Assembly (NCBI GenBank): GCA_029448655.1 | Contig: JACCLO010000011.1 | Coordinates: 1,364,001-1,428,000 of the forward strand | Source of the DNA: Wolfiporia cocos | Taxonomy: Eukaryota > Basidiomycota > Agaricomycetes > Polyporales > Phaeolaceae | Direction: 5' to 3' | DNA length: 64,000 nucleotides | Shown here: in pieces, positions 11,062-23,170 of the stretch | Layout of the letters: the number at the start of each line of letters is the position of its first letter | Numbering within the stretch: position 1 is the stretch's first letter | Notes under the pieces: model-generated | Seen by the model: the letters and a program-made list of their open reading frames with translations, nothing else | Databases searched by the model: none | Told to the model about the DNA's origin: nothing | Made by a program: the position numbers and the translations under genes

Positions 11062-12653
11062 TAGTGATGTGCAAAGCCCGGCTCGGCTCAAAGCCCAGGG
11101 CTTGGGCCCAGCTTTGAAGGGCTCGGGCTCAGCGACATGTCAGGCCGGGCCCTCCATGACGGCTCAGGCCGGCTTGGGCCCGGCTCGGGCTCAGGCCAGG
11201 GCTTATAGGCTAGTGTTGCCGAAGTTCAGTTTCGTTCAGGTTCAGGGGGGTCTGGGGTTGAACCCAGAACCGAACCAACGGCAGGGAGCCTGAACCTGAA
11301 CCTGAACCTGGACTGAACCAGTTCAGCAGGTTCAGTTCAAGGTTCGAACTAGGTTCGGACCGCTAAGTCACTTGCTTTTATAGTGTGTAAACATAATATT
11401 GCGGACACCAACTCTGGGTACCTTTCTGTGTATGCCAATTGCCCTATATTGTCTACCTCATCCCCAGCAATATTGAAACCACTGGAATAACCACACTTCA
11501 AGTTTTGCAGTCACTCAAGCATCCATTTAGTGTCTATTGGGCTGCTGCATTCTGAAGTGGCTCTTAGTCTTCTTCAGAGTGGTAAAACATAATTTGTTGA
11601 TGCACAATAATCACTCAAGGCAGCTATTTTGAGCAGTTCAGTAATCAGATTCCATGAACAGAACAAGTGTAAATTAGCCTGAGGCAAAGCTCAATAACAA
11701 ACCTTCTTAGACAGCTCTGTATATAACCTACAGTAGGATCATGAATACAAAGTGAAACATTATATCTACATGTTTGACTTCATCTAACAGCAGTGAATGC
11801 AGCCTCATGTCACAGAAAGCACAGTAATTCCAACATGGGGTTGAGCTCTTGCCATAGTGGGAGACTGGAGTATATGAGCACTGATGCTTGCCATGGTGAG
11901 GTTATCCATAACTTACTACAACAATACTATAGCAAGGATGGCAAGACCATGATTGTGATTAATATTTATCCACCAGTAGCTATCAAGAAATGTCAATGCT
12001 AAATGGTTCAAGGTTCAGTCCGGTTCAAACCTGGTTCAAGGGTATCCATGGCCTCCCTGAACCGAGAACCGAACCTTGACATCCTACCCTGAACTGGACC
12101 TGGACTGAACCTGAACCTAGGTTCGGTTCAGGTGGTTCAGGTTCTAAACCTTGGTTCTGAACTGAACTTCGGCAACACTATTATAGGCAATCAGGAAGGA
12201 CCTCAAAGCTATTGGTTTGTACAGCTAAAAATTGCAGCACAACACATTCAGAATGCACATATGTCTGCTATTTATTGTTGTCCTGATCTACAAGTACTTT
12301 TATAGCTGCCCATGACACTGACGAAAAATCTAGGTCTCGATCACAACCCCGATCGCAACCCTGATCGCAATAGTTACGAAGTTCTGCACCAGTCAAAGTC
12401 ATTGTATGGTTGTTGAGAATATTTAGGATGAAAGTATGCAAAATCTTGTACCAACGGACCTATTTTCGCTCATTACAACAAAGTTACAGTTGCGCGCCTA
12501 AAGCCGCCGGCTCAAGGCTCAGCTACGGCCGGCTCACAATCCAAGCCGGGCCCTGAGCCGTTGTAAGCCGCCCCCAAGGCTCGGCTCGGCCCGGCTCAAG
12601 TCGGCTTGGCTAGGCCTGGCTCACGGCTTTGAGCCGGGCTTTGCACATCACTA
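11062..12653. mobile_element. Non-autonomous hAT element, TSD CTATCGAG
   Basis: Terminal inverted repeats begin TAGTGATGTGCAAAGCCCGG at both ends. The 8-bp duplication CTATCGAG is at 11054-11061 and 12654-12661. The 8-bp TSD and the TAGNGNTGTGCAAA-type terminus are diagnostic of hAT. The subterminal regions carry many GGCTC/GCCGGGC repeats, which is typical of transposase-binding regions. It has no transposase and is interrupted by a second element at 11211-12180. Confidence 0.92.
11211..12180. mobile_element. Second non-autonomous hAT-like element nested in the first, TSD TTATAGGC
   Basis: The 20-base terminus TAGTGTTGCCGAAGTTCAGT is perfectly inverted at the right end. The 8-bp TSD TTATAGGC is at 11203-11210 and 12181-12188. 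Subterminal arrays are built from GGTTCA/TGAACC hexamers. It has no coding capacity. A fragment of the same family lies at 16717. Confidence 0.93.
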
Positions 12654-12661
12654 CTATCGAG

Positions 12662-14379
12662 ACCACATGAAGTACAGTGCCGCCAACATACTCCCGTCAT
12701 TTGTGGAACCAAGATATCCGTATGGTCTTCTATCTATCAACTTGATTATGATTGCTTCCGATCTTGTAAATTTTACCAGCGCCCATTGCGCTTCGTTGTC
12801 TTCATTTGCTAGCAGCCCCATTGAGCAATCGCGACCTCAGGCGTTTGCGACTGACAAGTACCAAACCTTAACGTGGCTGTATCTCGTCAAACATGCAATC
12901 TATCAGCGTACCTGTGATATATAGATGTAATCTACGTCCAAATCAGTAGAAGGTTGAGAATGACAAGTGAATGGCGCTCGTGTTCGCCGCGGCGCTCAAG
13001 CACCATCTGGTCGTAATCGGTATTGAGCTGAAGGCGCCCGGCGGATCTCATCCGGCAGAACCATTGATTAGTCCATGAGAACCTCCGCCAAGTCCGTATG
13101 GATTATTACGCGCCAAGGATCAGTATCTAGGGCGCTTGCACTATACCCGGTGGCTGGTGGCTGATCGTTTCTCACCATCAGTAGGCACTCCGCTAACCAT
13201 GCTGGCGCCAGCGCCCGGTGAACTCGAAGGTGCGGTGGACCTACCAACGCGTCGTTCGAGGCTTGTTCTGTTCTGGCTGTTGAAATTCCAGTCTGTATAG
13301 AAACAGGAGTTATGGCAAATACTTGACTTTCACCTAAGTCGACATTGTTGATATGATTCTTGAATGTCATGAAATCTCGAAAATCCATACATTGCATGCT
13401 ATTCTACTTCAGACTTCGACATATGGAACAAGTGTTATCGAAGGAGAAGACATAAGGCACAAGCACATCATGTAATGAACTCTCTTCCATATCGTGATTC
13501 GTGACCAGAGTCCGACCTAATCATCGGTGTCGGGGGCTATAATTAACAGGCAATAACTAAATAACAACCGTTGTATGCTAGCACTGGTATAGTACCGGTG
13601 TGTGTGGAGGCAACTAATAGCGTGTTGTAAGCCCTCAAAATAATGCTAATCTAATTTAGTGTAGAGTGTCAAATGACCCTGATTACGGACATGTCACAGT
13701 ACTGCCGACTGGGAACTTATTCAAAGCCTATACCTACCGTCGATAGTAGCTATTTCTATCACGGATTGCGCCTTCGTGGTCGCTACAAAATAATCAATTA
13801 CGCATCGTACATAGCTGCCAGTGCAGGACTCTCTTTGATCATACAGTTTGATGCTCTTGACGTGTGTTCACTTTCGGAGAGATTTGGAATATAAATTGCC
13901 ACTGCTACACGGAAGGTTGATTATCATTTCATGCTCTCTCGAAAAATCAAGATGTGCCTTGTACAGGTACCATAGCTTGATGAGCCCGATAATGATTGTG
14001 CCATGCACAACACCGCAACATCTCACTCCTATTGCCAGCTACAGCAATGCAACGGAGCGAAGTCCACAATGCGAGTCTAGGCTCGTTTCATGCTGTCACA
14101 TCCCGTTCCTTGATATCCCATCTCCTGCCTATCGCGATTCTGGGCTGGCCCCCTAGAGCAATTGTCAGACTACTTACCACACGGCTGAGCTCGGTGGTTT
14201 ACAAAACGGCGGAATGCACACACCGCGACCCCGTGCACTATATGCAACAACAGCCTCTGGCCTGGCTTAGTTGGCAGGTTTCTCCCCCGCGCTCACTCAA
14301 TTCACTTGGAGTTCTAACGCAGCACCTGGCATTTCATCATCTCTTAGGGACAAAGTCGTGATGGGTGCGCTGAACACTG
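12662..14379. other. Unique-looking interval without a recognised gene
   Basis: It differs in texture from the flanking repeats. It has a 109-codon minus-strand reading frame (13068-13397) that I do not recognise and that lacks clear coding features. It may hold the upstream region of the prenyltransferase gene. Confidence 0.4.
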
Positions 14380-14387
14380 TATATAAG
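14380..14387 (+). promoter_or_regulatory. TATA box of the prenyltransferase gene
   Basis: TATATAAG lies 72 nt upstream of the chosen ATG (14459), in a pyrimidine-rich leader, as is common in fungal promoters. Confidence 0.6.
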
Positions 14388-14458
14388 ATCTGAGTCTCAG
14401 TCCTACTTCCATTGACAACACCTTTTGAGAAACAAGCTCGGCCAAAGCCATCTTCAAC

Positions 14459-16134
14459 ATGTTGAAATCTTCTGCACTCGTCGCGCAGAACTCCGACTGT
14501 CCCACTGATTGTACCATATGCAGTCCCAATTCAGTACACAACGATGCTTTCGACGCTGCTGCAAAAGTAGAATCAATCCCATGTCACATGTCCTCGGTAC
14601 GTTGTGCTCTATACAACATGGACGTTGAAACTTATTATCAAGGTGAACCCATAGATCCTCTCCATTCTCCCTACTTATCAACGCTTCTGGTGGAGGACCA
14701 CTGGTATTACATATGCACGTATGCTGCAAATGGCGCAGTATCCTGCTCAGCTGCAACGCACCTATGTCGCCTTCTATTATCTCATTGTTCTTCCTGAGTT
14801 TGGCCACGATCCAGCTCGCCATGTGATATTCCGCACAAAGGATGTCTCAGCCAAGTTATCACAGAATCCGCCGCAGAAATATCTTCCAGACATATCCTAC
14901 ACTTCTTCATCACCGATATCCCCTCATGACGATCGCAGGAGTCATTATCGATCCTTCATGACGGACGACCACTCCCCGATTGAATTCTCCTGCGTCTTCA
15001 ATGGCGACAAAGGCCCAGTCGTTCGCTTTGCCATCGATCCCATCAAGCGTCAAGCACACAGTAATAAGCCTGTCATGAAGCATTTGAAAGAGTTGGCCTC
15101 AACACTCTCGCTGCCCGACAGTTATATGCTCTGGTGTAGGGTTTGCGCCGAAGAGTTGACTGCGACGCAAGGCGAAATGCTTACAAAGCCCGTTGGCATC
15201 AAGCATCGTTCTCAGTATTTTGTTGGTCAGTATACTGGTTTAGCTTTGAATTCTAGTTGACTGATATGTTGTAATTCCAGGATTTGAATTCACTACAAAT
15301 GCTGTTGGTATTAGGGTCTATTTCTCGATTGAGCCACGATTCCACTATTTCGGTGTTCCCAAGCAAGACCTTGTCACCAACGTTGTTCACAGGCTTTCAC
15401 AGCTGTCCATTAAATTCTCTTCGAACCTCATCATCTCTTGGAACACCATCTTAACCTTTTTTGGGACACTGCCTGAAGAGTACTACCCCTCTGTAGAATG
15501 TGTGGCCGTAGACTGTGCTCCTTCACACCTCAATAGACTCAAGCTCTATGTGAGGACTACTCGAACCACGCTCCATGCCATAAACCTGTTTATGACCCTC
15601 GGCCACGCCTTGAAGTACCCTACAGTGGTTCAAGCTATGGAATGGATCACCATCTTCTGGGAACTTATGTTCCCCGGGGTAGTTGGCGATGAAGAGCCCC
15701 ACATTGGCAAAGAGAAATTGAGGCACCCTACTGCGGGTTTGCTATTCTATTACGACCTGCGCAGTGATCGAGCACATGTCCTTCCGAAATTGTACATCCC
15801 GGTGAGACACCTCTGCAGAGATGATGAAGAAATTGTCAAAATCATGGAGGCATTTTATGCGAGAGTAGGTCTCACCGAGGCCGCGGAACAGTACAGGACA
15901 TTCGTCGAGAATGTGTTGTAAGTGCAGACATTCTCTCCTCTGGTCTTCTACAGCTCATCCTAATTTCGAATCAGCGTTCACAGGCAGCTGTCCACACGTA
16001 CGGGTATCCACACCTATGTCTCCATCAATGCCAAAGCAGACTCGGTTGAGATCACTGCATACTTCAATCCCGAGTGCTTCTGCCGTGAAAATATGGAGCT
16101 ATCTGTAATCCCGGGAATACCAGAGATCATGTAA
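14459..16134 (+). pseudogene. DMATS-type aromatic (indole) prenyltransferase, three exons, one apparent frameshift
   Basis: Exons 14459-15225, 15281-15917 and 15975-16134. Introns are 55 and 57 nt, with GTCAGT...TTCCAG and GTAAGT...ATCAG junctions, and both joins keep the frame. Signature blocks in order: YRSFMTDDHSPIEFS, VVRFAIDPI, SQYFVGFEF (across intron 1), RLKLYVRTTRT, MTLGHAL, PKLYIPVRHLCRDDEE, GIHTYVSI and ITAYFNPECFC. This family transfers dimethylallyl groups to tryptophan or related aromatics in alkaloid biosynthesis; the substrate here is unknown. Near 14718 the frame must shift by one base, between the segment ending DHWYYICT and MLQMAQYPAQ. This is either a real lesion or a base error. 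It stands alone among repeats and no other biosynthetic genes are seen. Confidence 0.82.
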
Positions 16135-16716
16135 GATATGTAGAACGTATGACACGTCAAGTTGAAGCCTTCTTATCTATCAGCTGTCAAATATGCTGTG
16201 GCCTTACTGTTTCTGGGGTACTGGCCGCTGAGTATGTTGATATGGTTTGTTTGTTTGGTCGATAAAATTTATGGCATAGCTTACAGATGATCAAAGACTT
16301 AATATAACGTGCAGATAAAGAAGCCATATTCTGGTCGACATAAGAATCTGAGTAAATACCACGTAATTGATATCACCTCCCATCATGAATATTCGATAGT
16401 TCCATGTCATGCAGAATATGAAATAAAACTTTACGAACGGAAGCATGGTGCGAAACCTGACATGCAATGATAGGATTTCGTGGATTCTCAATAAACGAGA
16501 CCCGTCTATTGTTTCTGACGCATTTGTCATTGAGATGCATTTTTATTCGAGATATAGCTTGTAGCCACTGAAATATAACTTACATAGGCTGGATAGATAC
16601 ATGAGATCTATCATGAATGCGTCCAGATTCAGGGTCCTAAAAACCAGCCATCTATATGTCAGAAAGCAAGTGAATCGGAAACTGCCTGTGACCACCACGG
16701 CCGGTACAGCCCCTGG
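16135..16716. other. Gene-free interval after the prenyltransferase gene
   Basis: Contains the 3' UTR of the preceding gene. I see nothing else that I can support. Confidence 0.5.
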
Positions 16717-16860
16717 TAGTGCTGCCGAAGTTCAGTTCTGAACCTTGATTCAGAACCTGAACTACCTGAACCGAATCTATGTTCAGGTTCAGACCATGTC
16801 CAATTCAGGGTAGGACCTGGCTGGTTCAGTTCTTGGTTCAGGGGGGGCATGGGTTCCGAG
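16717..16860 (+). mobile_element. Truncated hAT-like element end
   Basis: Starts TAGTGCTGCCGAAGTTCAGT, one mismatch from the terminus of the element at 11211, and continues with GGTTCA/TGAACC hexamers. The other terminus is missing. Confidence 0.75.
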
Positions 16861-16929
16861 TTCGTGAGCATCTGTTTGCAGGTTATCACAGATGCTGCTT
16901 CCAGAAAGATGAGGTAGATGTGGTGGGGT

Positions 16930-17241
16930 TTAGTGCCCCTGTTGACCGGGATTCATTCTTCTTGTTTTCGGCTCATTGCCATCGACAATCTCCTGGGTTC
17001 TTGCTGTGTTAGTGCTTACAGCTATCAAACTTGAAGGGGGGTTATCTTCACTATCCATAAGCTCTATTTCTATAACCCACGTCTTTTTCTTCATGGGAGC
17101 ACCACTTTCTTCTACGGCCTTGTTGGTTCCATCCTTGGGCTGGAGATGCTTGTCAGTGATTTTGGCCAGCTGGCAACAATTGTCCATGTTATGTAATGCT
17201 TTCTTACAGATGCCGCATAATTCCTTCCTTGCAGAGCCCAC
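16930..17241 (-). pseudogene. Gag zinc-knuckle fragment of a retroelement
   Basis: A 103-codon frame encodes CGICKKALHNMDNC, which fits C-X2-C-X4-H-X4-C, followed by an acidic/polar tail. The zinc-knuckle fit suggests a nucleocapsid remnant, or a retroelement-derived DNA-binding fragment. It has opposite orientation to the pol remnant that follows. It is too short to assign to Gypsy or Copia. 17242-17764 shows nothing else I can support. Confidence 0.45.
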
Positions 17242-17764
17242 TCAGTGACAATAGATGACAGTTTCAATGAGCCAGCTTGTATCTAATAGTTCAGGTGAGC
17301 CATTCATCAGCCTACATTTGAACTGCAAGGCTTACTGTTGGCAGGTCCTCAATTCCCTGTGGCCTAACAGTGCTGACAGTCTGTCTCAATGGTTGGACCG
17401 GAGAGCCATAGTAGGGTCAACAGTCTCAGTTGCAGATACAATATCAAGCCACATATTCTGTACCTATCATAGGGTCAACTATGATACAGTCATTATTATG
17501 TATGTATGAGTAGCAAATAATTCTATGAGCTTACCAGTCTCAGTTGCAGATACAATATTGAGCAACTGAGACCAATGCAAAGTGCAAAGTTTGTGGGCAG
17601 TGAGCTGCCAAATAAGTACAAACAACAGAATAGAACTCCACATGCATGCAGGCACATCAGTGCCTCAACTCTGATAGCACAAGACTATTGGGCAGGCAGT
17701 GGCAGGGTGTGCCGTTCAACAGGATGGGCCCACATTTACAGCAATCTTGCTCATGACTGCTGCA

Positions 17765-18589
17765 TTAATCTTCAACCCTGACTCGGATGACTGGACACCA
17801 GATGAATGCATCTACCCAGATGACTGACCCCAGCACCAAGACAACATCAACAAGCTGAGCATTTGCATGTGCAGAGATACACAAGGCAAATGGGTACCTG
17901 CTCACTTAGTCAAAGATGCCAACAAGAACTTGATCATTGTCACAAGACCAACTGGCAGTCCCAGACCGGTAGCTCACGGAGACTCGCATCTAACACCCTT
18001 TAGCCAAAAGGGCCGCTATAACAGCTCTGCTGTTATAGGCGGGACTCACTATATGTGTAGTTCATATTCCCACGCTGGGCGCTTGCCCTTAGGTATTTTG
18101 GCTTATACCTTGCGCGGTCATGCCTTATGGTATATTATGCCACTGGGGTTCCCAAGCCCCTAATAATCTGTGACAATCATAGCAATTGAGATAGGTGGCA
18201 TCCTACCAACCAAAAGCACCAAGGATTCAATTGGTTTTGATTTATATTCAGCTGTGGACATAGAAATTCCTACAAAGGAATGTCTCACAGTTAATACAGA
18301 AATCAGAATAACTGTACCTACTGGTACTACAGTAGAATTGCCCCCCATTCAGGCCCTGCACTTAAAGGCATTGGGAGCTGGGGTTATAGATCATGACTAT
18401 ACTGAAGAAGTAGGTGTCATTATGATCAACTCTAAGGACAAGCCCTTCCCTGTTAAGAAAGGGGATTGTATAGCTCAGTTAATCTGTTAAAAAGCATCAC
18501 AGCCTAAGATCAAAATCCGAAAACACTTGAATGATACAGTTTGCAGTGACAAAGGTTTTGGGTTGACAGGCTTTAGTCTAGAAGGATAA
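17765..18589 (+). pseudogene. Gypsy pol C-terminal remnant with dUTPase domain
   Basis: The translation FNPDSDDWTPDECIYPDD matches the post-chromodomain spacer of elements A/B/C. After the 238-bp insertion at 17938-18175, a dUTPase reads in order: STKDSIGFDLYSA (motif 1), GVIDHDYTEEV (3), GDCIAQLIC (4) and GFGLTGFSLEG (5). Motif 2 is badly eroded (PPIQALHLKALG instead of PRSSLARKG). In-frame stops sit after CIYPDD and right after AQLIC. It is an old relative of the B/C family with the same C-terminal dUTPase placement. Confidence 0.88.
17938..18175 (+). repeat. Small 238-bp solo LTR-like insertion, TSD ATCAT
   Basis: Starts TGTCACAAGACC, ends AATAATCTGTGACA, flanked by ATCAT at 17933-17937 and 18176-18180. 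It interrupts the pol remnant. It contains a 10-bp hairpin CTATAACAGC/GCTGTTATAG and is related to the 251-bp insertion at 4358. Confidence 0.85.
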
Positions 18590-18609
18590 GTGTAGTTGGA
18601 ATGTCACAT

Positions 18610-18620
18610 AAAGAGGGGGT
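18610..18620 (+). promoter_or_regulatory. Polypurine tract of the pol remnant
   Basis: AAAGAGGGGGT lies just before the LTR start TGTCATGG, the same arrangement as in elements A, B and C. Confidence 0.75.
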
Positions 18621-18622
18621 AC

Positions 18623-19340
18623 TGTCATGGATTAGTGACTATCTCATATTTTTCCCTTATAATTCTTTTTGTGCATCACTCTATCTAGAGCTCCCCACAC
18701 CATATGGCCATCATCATTGAGTAGCCCTAGTTGTCTACTTTCTAATGATATTACATAGTACTTAAATGCCCATAACTACCACTACAATAGGCACCCATAA
18801 GTCTAGACCTGACACAATCTTGTGTCTTGGTTGACACTCCAGCTGCAGGCATATGGCTAATGGCTGAGGTGGAAAGGGCCCCCAGTCTAGCATGCTAAGA
18901 TCACACAGCAAGGGAGTTTGCAAGAGAGAGGGACATGCCCCAAAGTTACATTGATGAGTCTGAGGAGAACACCTCAGACTCTTGCAGTATAAGTACAGTT
19001 GCATGCTGTGCATTACTTGTAATGTGACTACCCTAAAGATGGCCCATGTGCTACCTAGGAATACTCTGATGGAACACTGACATAGTACTTATTACATATG
19101 ACCTGTAGTTACTGTAGGTAAGGGTTATGGTAACCACCCCCACTCATATGTTAGAATGACAGATCATGTGACTAACATACTTTACTACCCATGTCACAGA
19201 ATCTGTGACAAGACCATCACACATGACCATGAAAATAGCATGTGACTAGCTGAGCACGGCATGCTTACATAATCAGGGATAAGCCCCTATTAGGGATCAC
19301 TGATCCGTTAACTGCTTTATGCATGAGTTAGCTGTATCTA
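18623..19340 (+). repeat. 3' LTR of the pol remnant, right end uncertain
   Basis: Begins TGTCATGGATTAG directly after the polypurine tract. It is interrupted by the solo LTR 18810-19210, and I could not find its terminal CA. 19341-20149 shows no gene beyond the tail of gene X. Confidence 0.55.
18810..19210 (-). repeat. Solo LTR, 401 bp, TSD AGACC
   Basis: Plus-strand ends are TGACACAATC and AGAATCTGTGACA, flanked by AGACC at 18805-18809 and 19211-19215. Dyad GAGTCTGAGG/CCTCAGACTC at 18956-18981; CCCTAAAG box near 19031. Confidence 0.87.
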
Positions 19341-20906
19341 AGTTCCAGCATGGTAACTACCAATATCACAGGACTAGCTCTAGACTCTACATCATATAGC
19401 TACATCATTACAGATATGTTAGGGTTAGCATACAGTCATGGTTTACATGTCAGCAGCCTGAGCCTCAGATATGGCTCAGTTCTGACCCCCAGTGAAAGTA
19501 CCTCATACCAGAACCTACCAATAGATAACAGGTATGATAGGAGTTGAAATTGGATGGTAGAATAACATATGCTATCTTTTAGGCACCTAGTAACATAGTA
19601 GTAGCTACTGTAAGATGCCAAAAGCTATGAAGGTAGTATTAGGCATGTAGGATGGATATCCAAAAATTTAAAAAATATATTGCTGTCTACTGGAAGCTAG
19701 AGAAAAATACTGAGGGCCCTGGGTTGAGAAATACTGCCTGCCAAAAGCTCCCAGAATATACTCATTGCCAGTAACCTTTATTCCCAAGTCAATCAGAACA
19801 TACAAATTCATATCATTGTCCATCTTATAAGCTGCCGCAAACTACAGAAAGCTACCAGAACATAATTTGCATCTTTTGATGCAGGTTTCATGTCATATCA
19901 AAAAGTACAAACATCTACCAGAATCCATCCCCAGAGTTCCTTGCCTCCCTTGTTGGTAAGTAGCAGAAATACCAGATCGTATCAGTAGAGAGTCCGAGCA
20001 TGTACAATGGAATTTGTGAATCGACCAGGGGAATCCTATGCACGTATCAGAACCCACTGAATCCTATCACTCTAGAAAGCATGCGACTCACTCAAAAAAA
20101 TGGTGCACATATCATCCAGTTCTCTAAGTCGTTGGGAAGCGACACCTGATTACTTCTTCTTTTTCTACAGAGCAAGTCAATATAACTTCATGAACCAAGT
20201 AGAGTGAAAAAACATACCAGCTCTTTCTCCATATCTTTGTATTGCTATGAGAGGTTGAGTATGCCATAAGGAGCTATGGAGAATATATTCTCACCTGAAG
20301 CACCTTTTTTGCCAAAGTGCGAAAATGCTCCTCAAATTCTTTAAGCATACTTTCGGGATTTTTGCTGTGCCACTCCTTCCCATACAGGTTCTTGAGAGGT
20401 GTCAGGAAAATTTGTGTAATTTTTTGTGGTGTACTTAGCAGTTATAGCCTTCCTAGGTCCATAGCAGCGACCCCACAAAGCTTTGGTAGCAGCCACAGTT
20501 GTTGGGGTGGCTGAGGAATCAGAGGTGCTGGGCACTGGCATATCTGCTGAGGTTGTATTGTTCATAGCCTCTGATCCTTGAGTTGTATCTTTGTTGCCTA
20601 CATTGTGGACGATGTCAACAAAATTTACTAACATACGAATAAACATGTACCTGGCTCTGTGTGTTCGACAATAAGGGAGTCTGTAAATATGAACGTTCGA
20701 AAGCTGTTAAAGCAGAAGATGGAACAATGACTCACCTGCACAGTCGTCATTAGCTGCGAATGTTACATTCGACAGTGACCTTGTACGAGTCGTGGCACCT
20801 CTTTGAGTCCAACTCCTACTAACTGTAGTTAGTTAAGCACAGAACGACAAAGAAAAACATACAAAGCTGATTTAATTACGAACTAGATAGTATGCTTGCT
20901 TGCACA

Positions 20907-21560
20907 TGTCACAGATCTGGGACATTCTATGAGTTTTTCCCTATTTTTCCCTATTGTTCTGGTATTTCTACGAGCATATCCAAGCTTACGCCTCTAAGGG
21001 CCCGTGTACACATACACTAAACCAAACAACACATACATGACACATTTGGTTGTACAAGTGACTCAGTGGACTACAACTCCAGAGTCACACATCTTCATCA
21101 TATTCTGACATTGGGGTATGTCACTGCTGACACGTCAGCGGCCCATTACTTTATCACATGCTTAGCTACGCTATGACTCATATCCTGATACCGGCATATG
21201 TCATATGGCTTACACACATTACTAAGGTAACGTAGCCACAACCACAATGTGGACCTACTGCTCAAACCACTCCTATGATTGGTGCGGCCATTACCGGCAC
21301 ACATGGTCTACTAGTATAGTGGACTTCACCTTTTTGTGTACACATAGTGCACAGACCCGGTACTTTAGGGCAAGCCATTACTGGCTGCTCTCGCAGAGTG
21401 TATATAAGTAGGCTTAGCACCTTTGCTAAGACCTTAGATTTGTTCTCTGCATTTGCATCGCATACCACTCCTATTCACTGCACTTTCTAGTCTCTCACAA
21501 CCTCGTTTTTTACAAGCTTATCAGTCGAACCAAAGTGAGTCCCACAGCTAGACTGTGTCA
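20907..21560 (+). repeat. Solo LTR, 654 bp, diverged relative of the B/C LTR
   Basis: Starts TGTCACAGATCTGGGACATT, ends CTAGACTGTGTCA. The flanks GCACA/GCATG are a poor TSD. Contains TATATAAGTAGG (about 21411), CTTAGC/GCTAAG dyad 21423-21440 and TTAGATTTGTTCTCTGC, identical to the start-site region of the B/C LTR. Confidence 0.8.
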
Positions 21561-21644
21561 GCATGGCCTTTGGAATGACCTGGCTCTAGAGGACGTTTCT
21601 TGCCACAAATGGGTTCCACAGAGTCTCGTTCCTCTGAGACAGGC

Positions 21645-22729
21645 TGGCACAAACCAATACTCACTAGTCAAGGCAGTGGTCTTGAGAGATAAAATGACTA
21701 GTTTAGTGCAATAACATGAGTAAGAGGTGATGCAGATAGCTTGTTAGGCTGTAATCCAATATCGAGATGAATAGAACTGAGGACTCTACACCTCAGAGTG
21801 ACACAGACTTACAGACATCTGTGGGACCGGCCCTGCTGGGGATCCAGCCTGCCAGACGAGCAACAACCGCACTTGCCAGCAGTGACTCAAGTCCTATTGG
21901 CAGAGGGGCGACCAACCTCCCAAGGTCAGGAGTGACGTAATGAGCGGGCATGACACACAGACTAGCGAGTCGAGTACCAAGTAGTATGACCACGCCACAC
22001 ACAGAGAGGTCAGAAGAAAGGGGACTAGCCCATTGTCAAGAATCTTGGAGATGAGGTATAAGACCTCATCTCGTCGTACTTATATACATGAGGTAGCACC
22101 AAGATGTCTAGCCCTAAAGTCCTGGCCTGCAGTAACTAAGAGGTCATATGACAAGTAACTACCTGTAACGTAACATGTACATACTGTGACCGTCATGTGA
22201 GTACCTGAGGCGCGTGCTACCCTACAGCACTTATCTAATAGGTCAGGTGGTCGGATAAGATAATAGGAGCAGACGTGGAGGAAAGCAAGCAAGATAAAGA
22301 CTTAGCCCCATACCTAGGGGTGCTTCTTCCAGCCAGTGAGGGATGTCAGAACGCCGTTGGGCCATTCTGTGACACAGAGCTGGGGTATATATACATGCAG
22401 GTATAGACCCCTGACACCAGCCGGTCCTATGGGACTCTACACTGAGTCATTGGGCAGGTGACTACTTAGTAAGGCCGGGCTATAACTGAGGCTATCAGTC
22501 AGTGAGTCACAAGCTGACAAAGCATGCAAGTGTAAGTGGCAGAAACCTGTAGAAACTTGTAGAAGGTTATGGTAGAATGTACTAGAATGTTCTATGTCTA
22601 GGCAATTCTAAGATATGAGTCATATGACCATTAGGTTAAGACTACAATATATGATAAGGGACTTGTCATAATGCTAACTAGAGGAAAACTCATAGAAAAG
22701 TAGCTAAAAATATGGGAAAAACTGTGACA
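21645..22729 (-). repeat. Outer solo LTR in gene X
   Basis: Plus-strand ends are TGGCACAAACC and GGGAAAAACTGTGACA. The flanks CAGGC/TGGGC are degenerate. It resembles 9759-10691. It is interrupted by 21799-22374. Confidence 0.7.
21799..22374 (-). repeat. Nested solo LTR, 576 bp, TSD CAGAG
   Basis: Plus-strand ends are TGACACAGAC and CCATTCTGTGACA, flanked by CAGAG at 21794-21798 and 22375-22379. Dyad GAGATGAGG/CCTCATCTC at 22048-22072; TATATA and CCCTAAAG box at 22080-22127. Confidence 0.9.
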
Positions 22730-23170
22730 TGGGCATTTGTGCCACAGTTGCATCTGTGGCCATATTGGGATTTGTTGAGGGCTGAGGGTCTTCATAGTCC
22801 AGCTCTGAGGGTGCCTGTGCACTCAGAGCAGAAGGTGTAGGCAAACATGGTGAGGCAGGTCTAGGAGCAACTACAGGAGCAATAGACGAGGTGGATGTAG
22901 TCGCTGTAGAGTTGGAGTGCTGGTGTTCCATTCTGAGGTCTGAGGATCCCGAAGCTGAAGTTGAAGAGCAATTGGTCTGAGCAGCATCTGGGGCCTGGGC
23001 ATTATTCTTGCTTCTCAGATACTCTTTGCAAAGCTATAGGATGATTGAAGCAAAGACTCACCACTACTGCTTCATTTTGGGCAGGGGTGCTGGGACCTTC
23101 TGGAGGGGAATCCTTCAAGTGCTTTTGCTTCCAAGGTGGATACATGCCTTTGGCACATGTCTCGGCCTTC

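Noticed and set aside
13068..13397. 109-codon minus-strand reading frame
   Set aside because: No recognisable domain, no intron support and no conserved relatives in the window; left as an unassigned interval.
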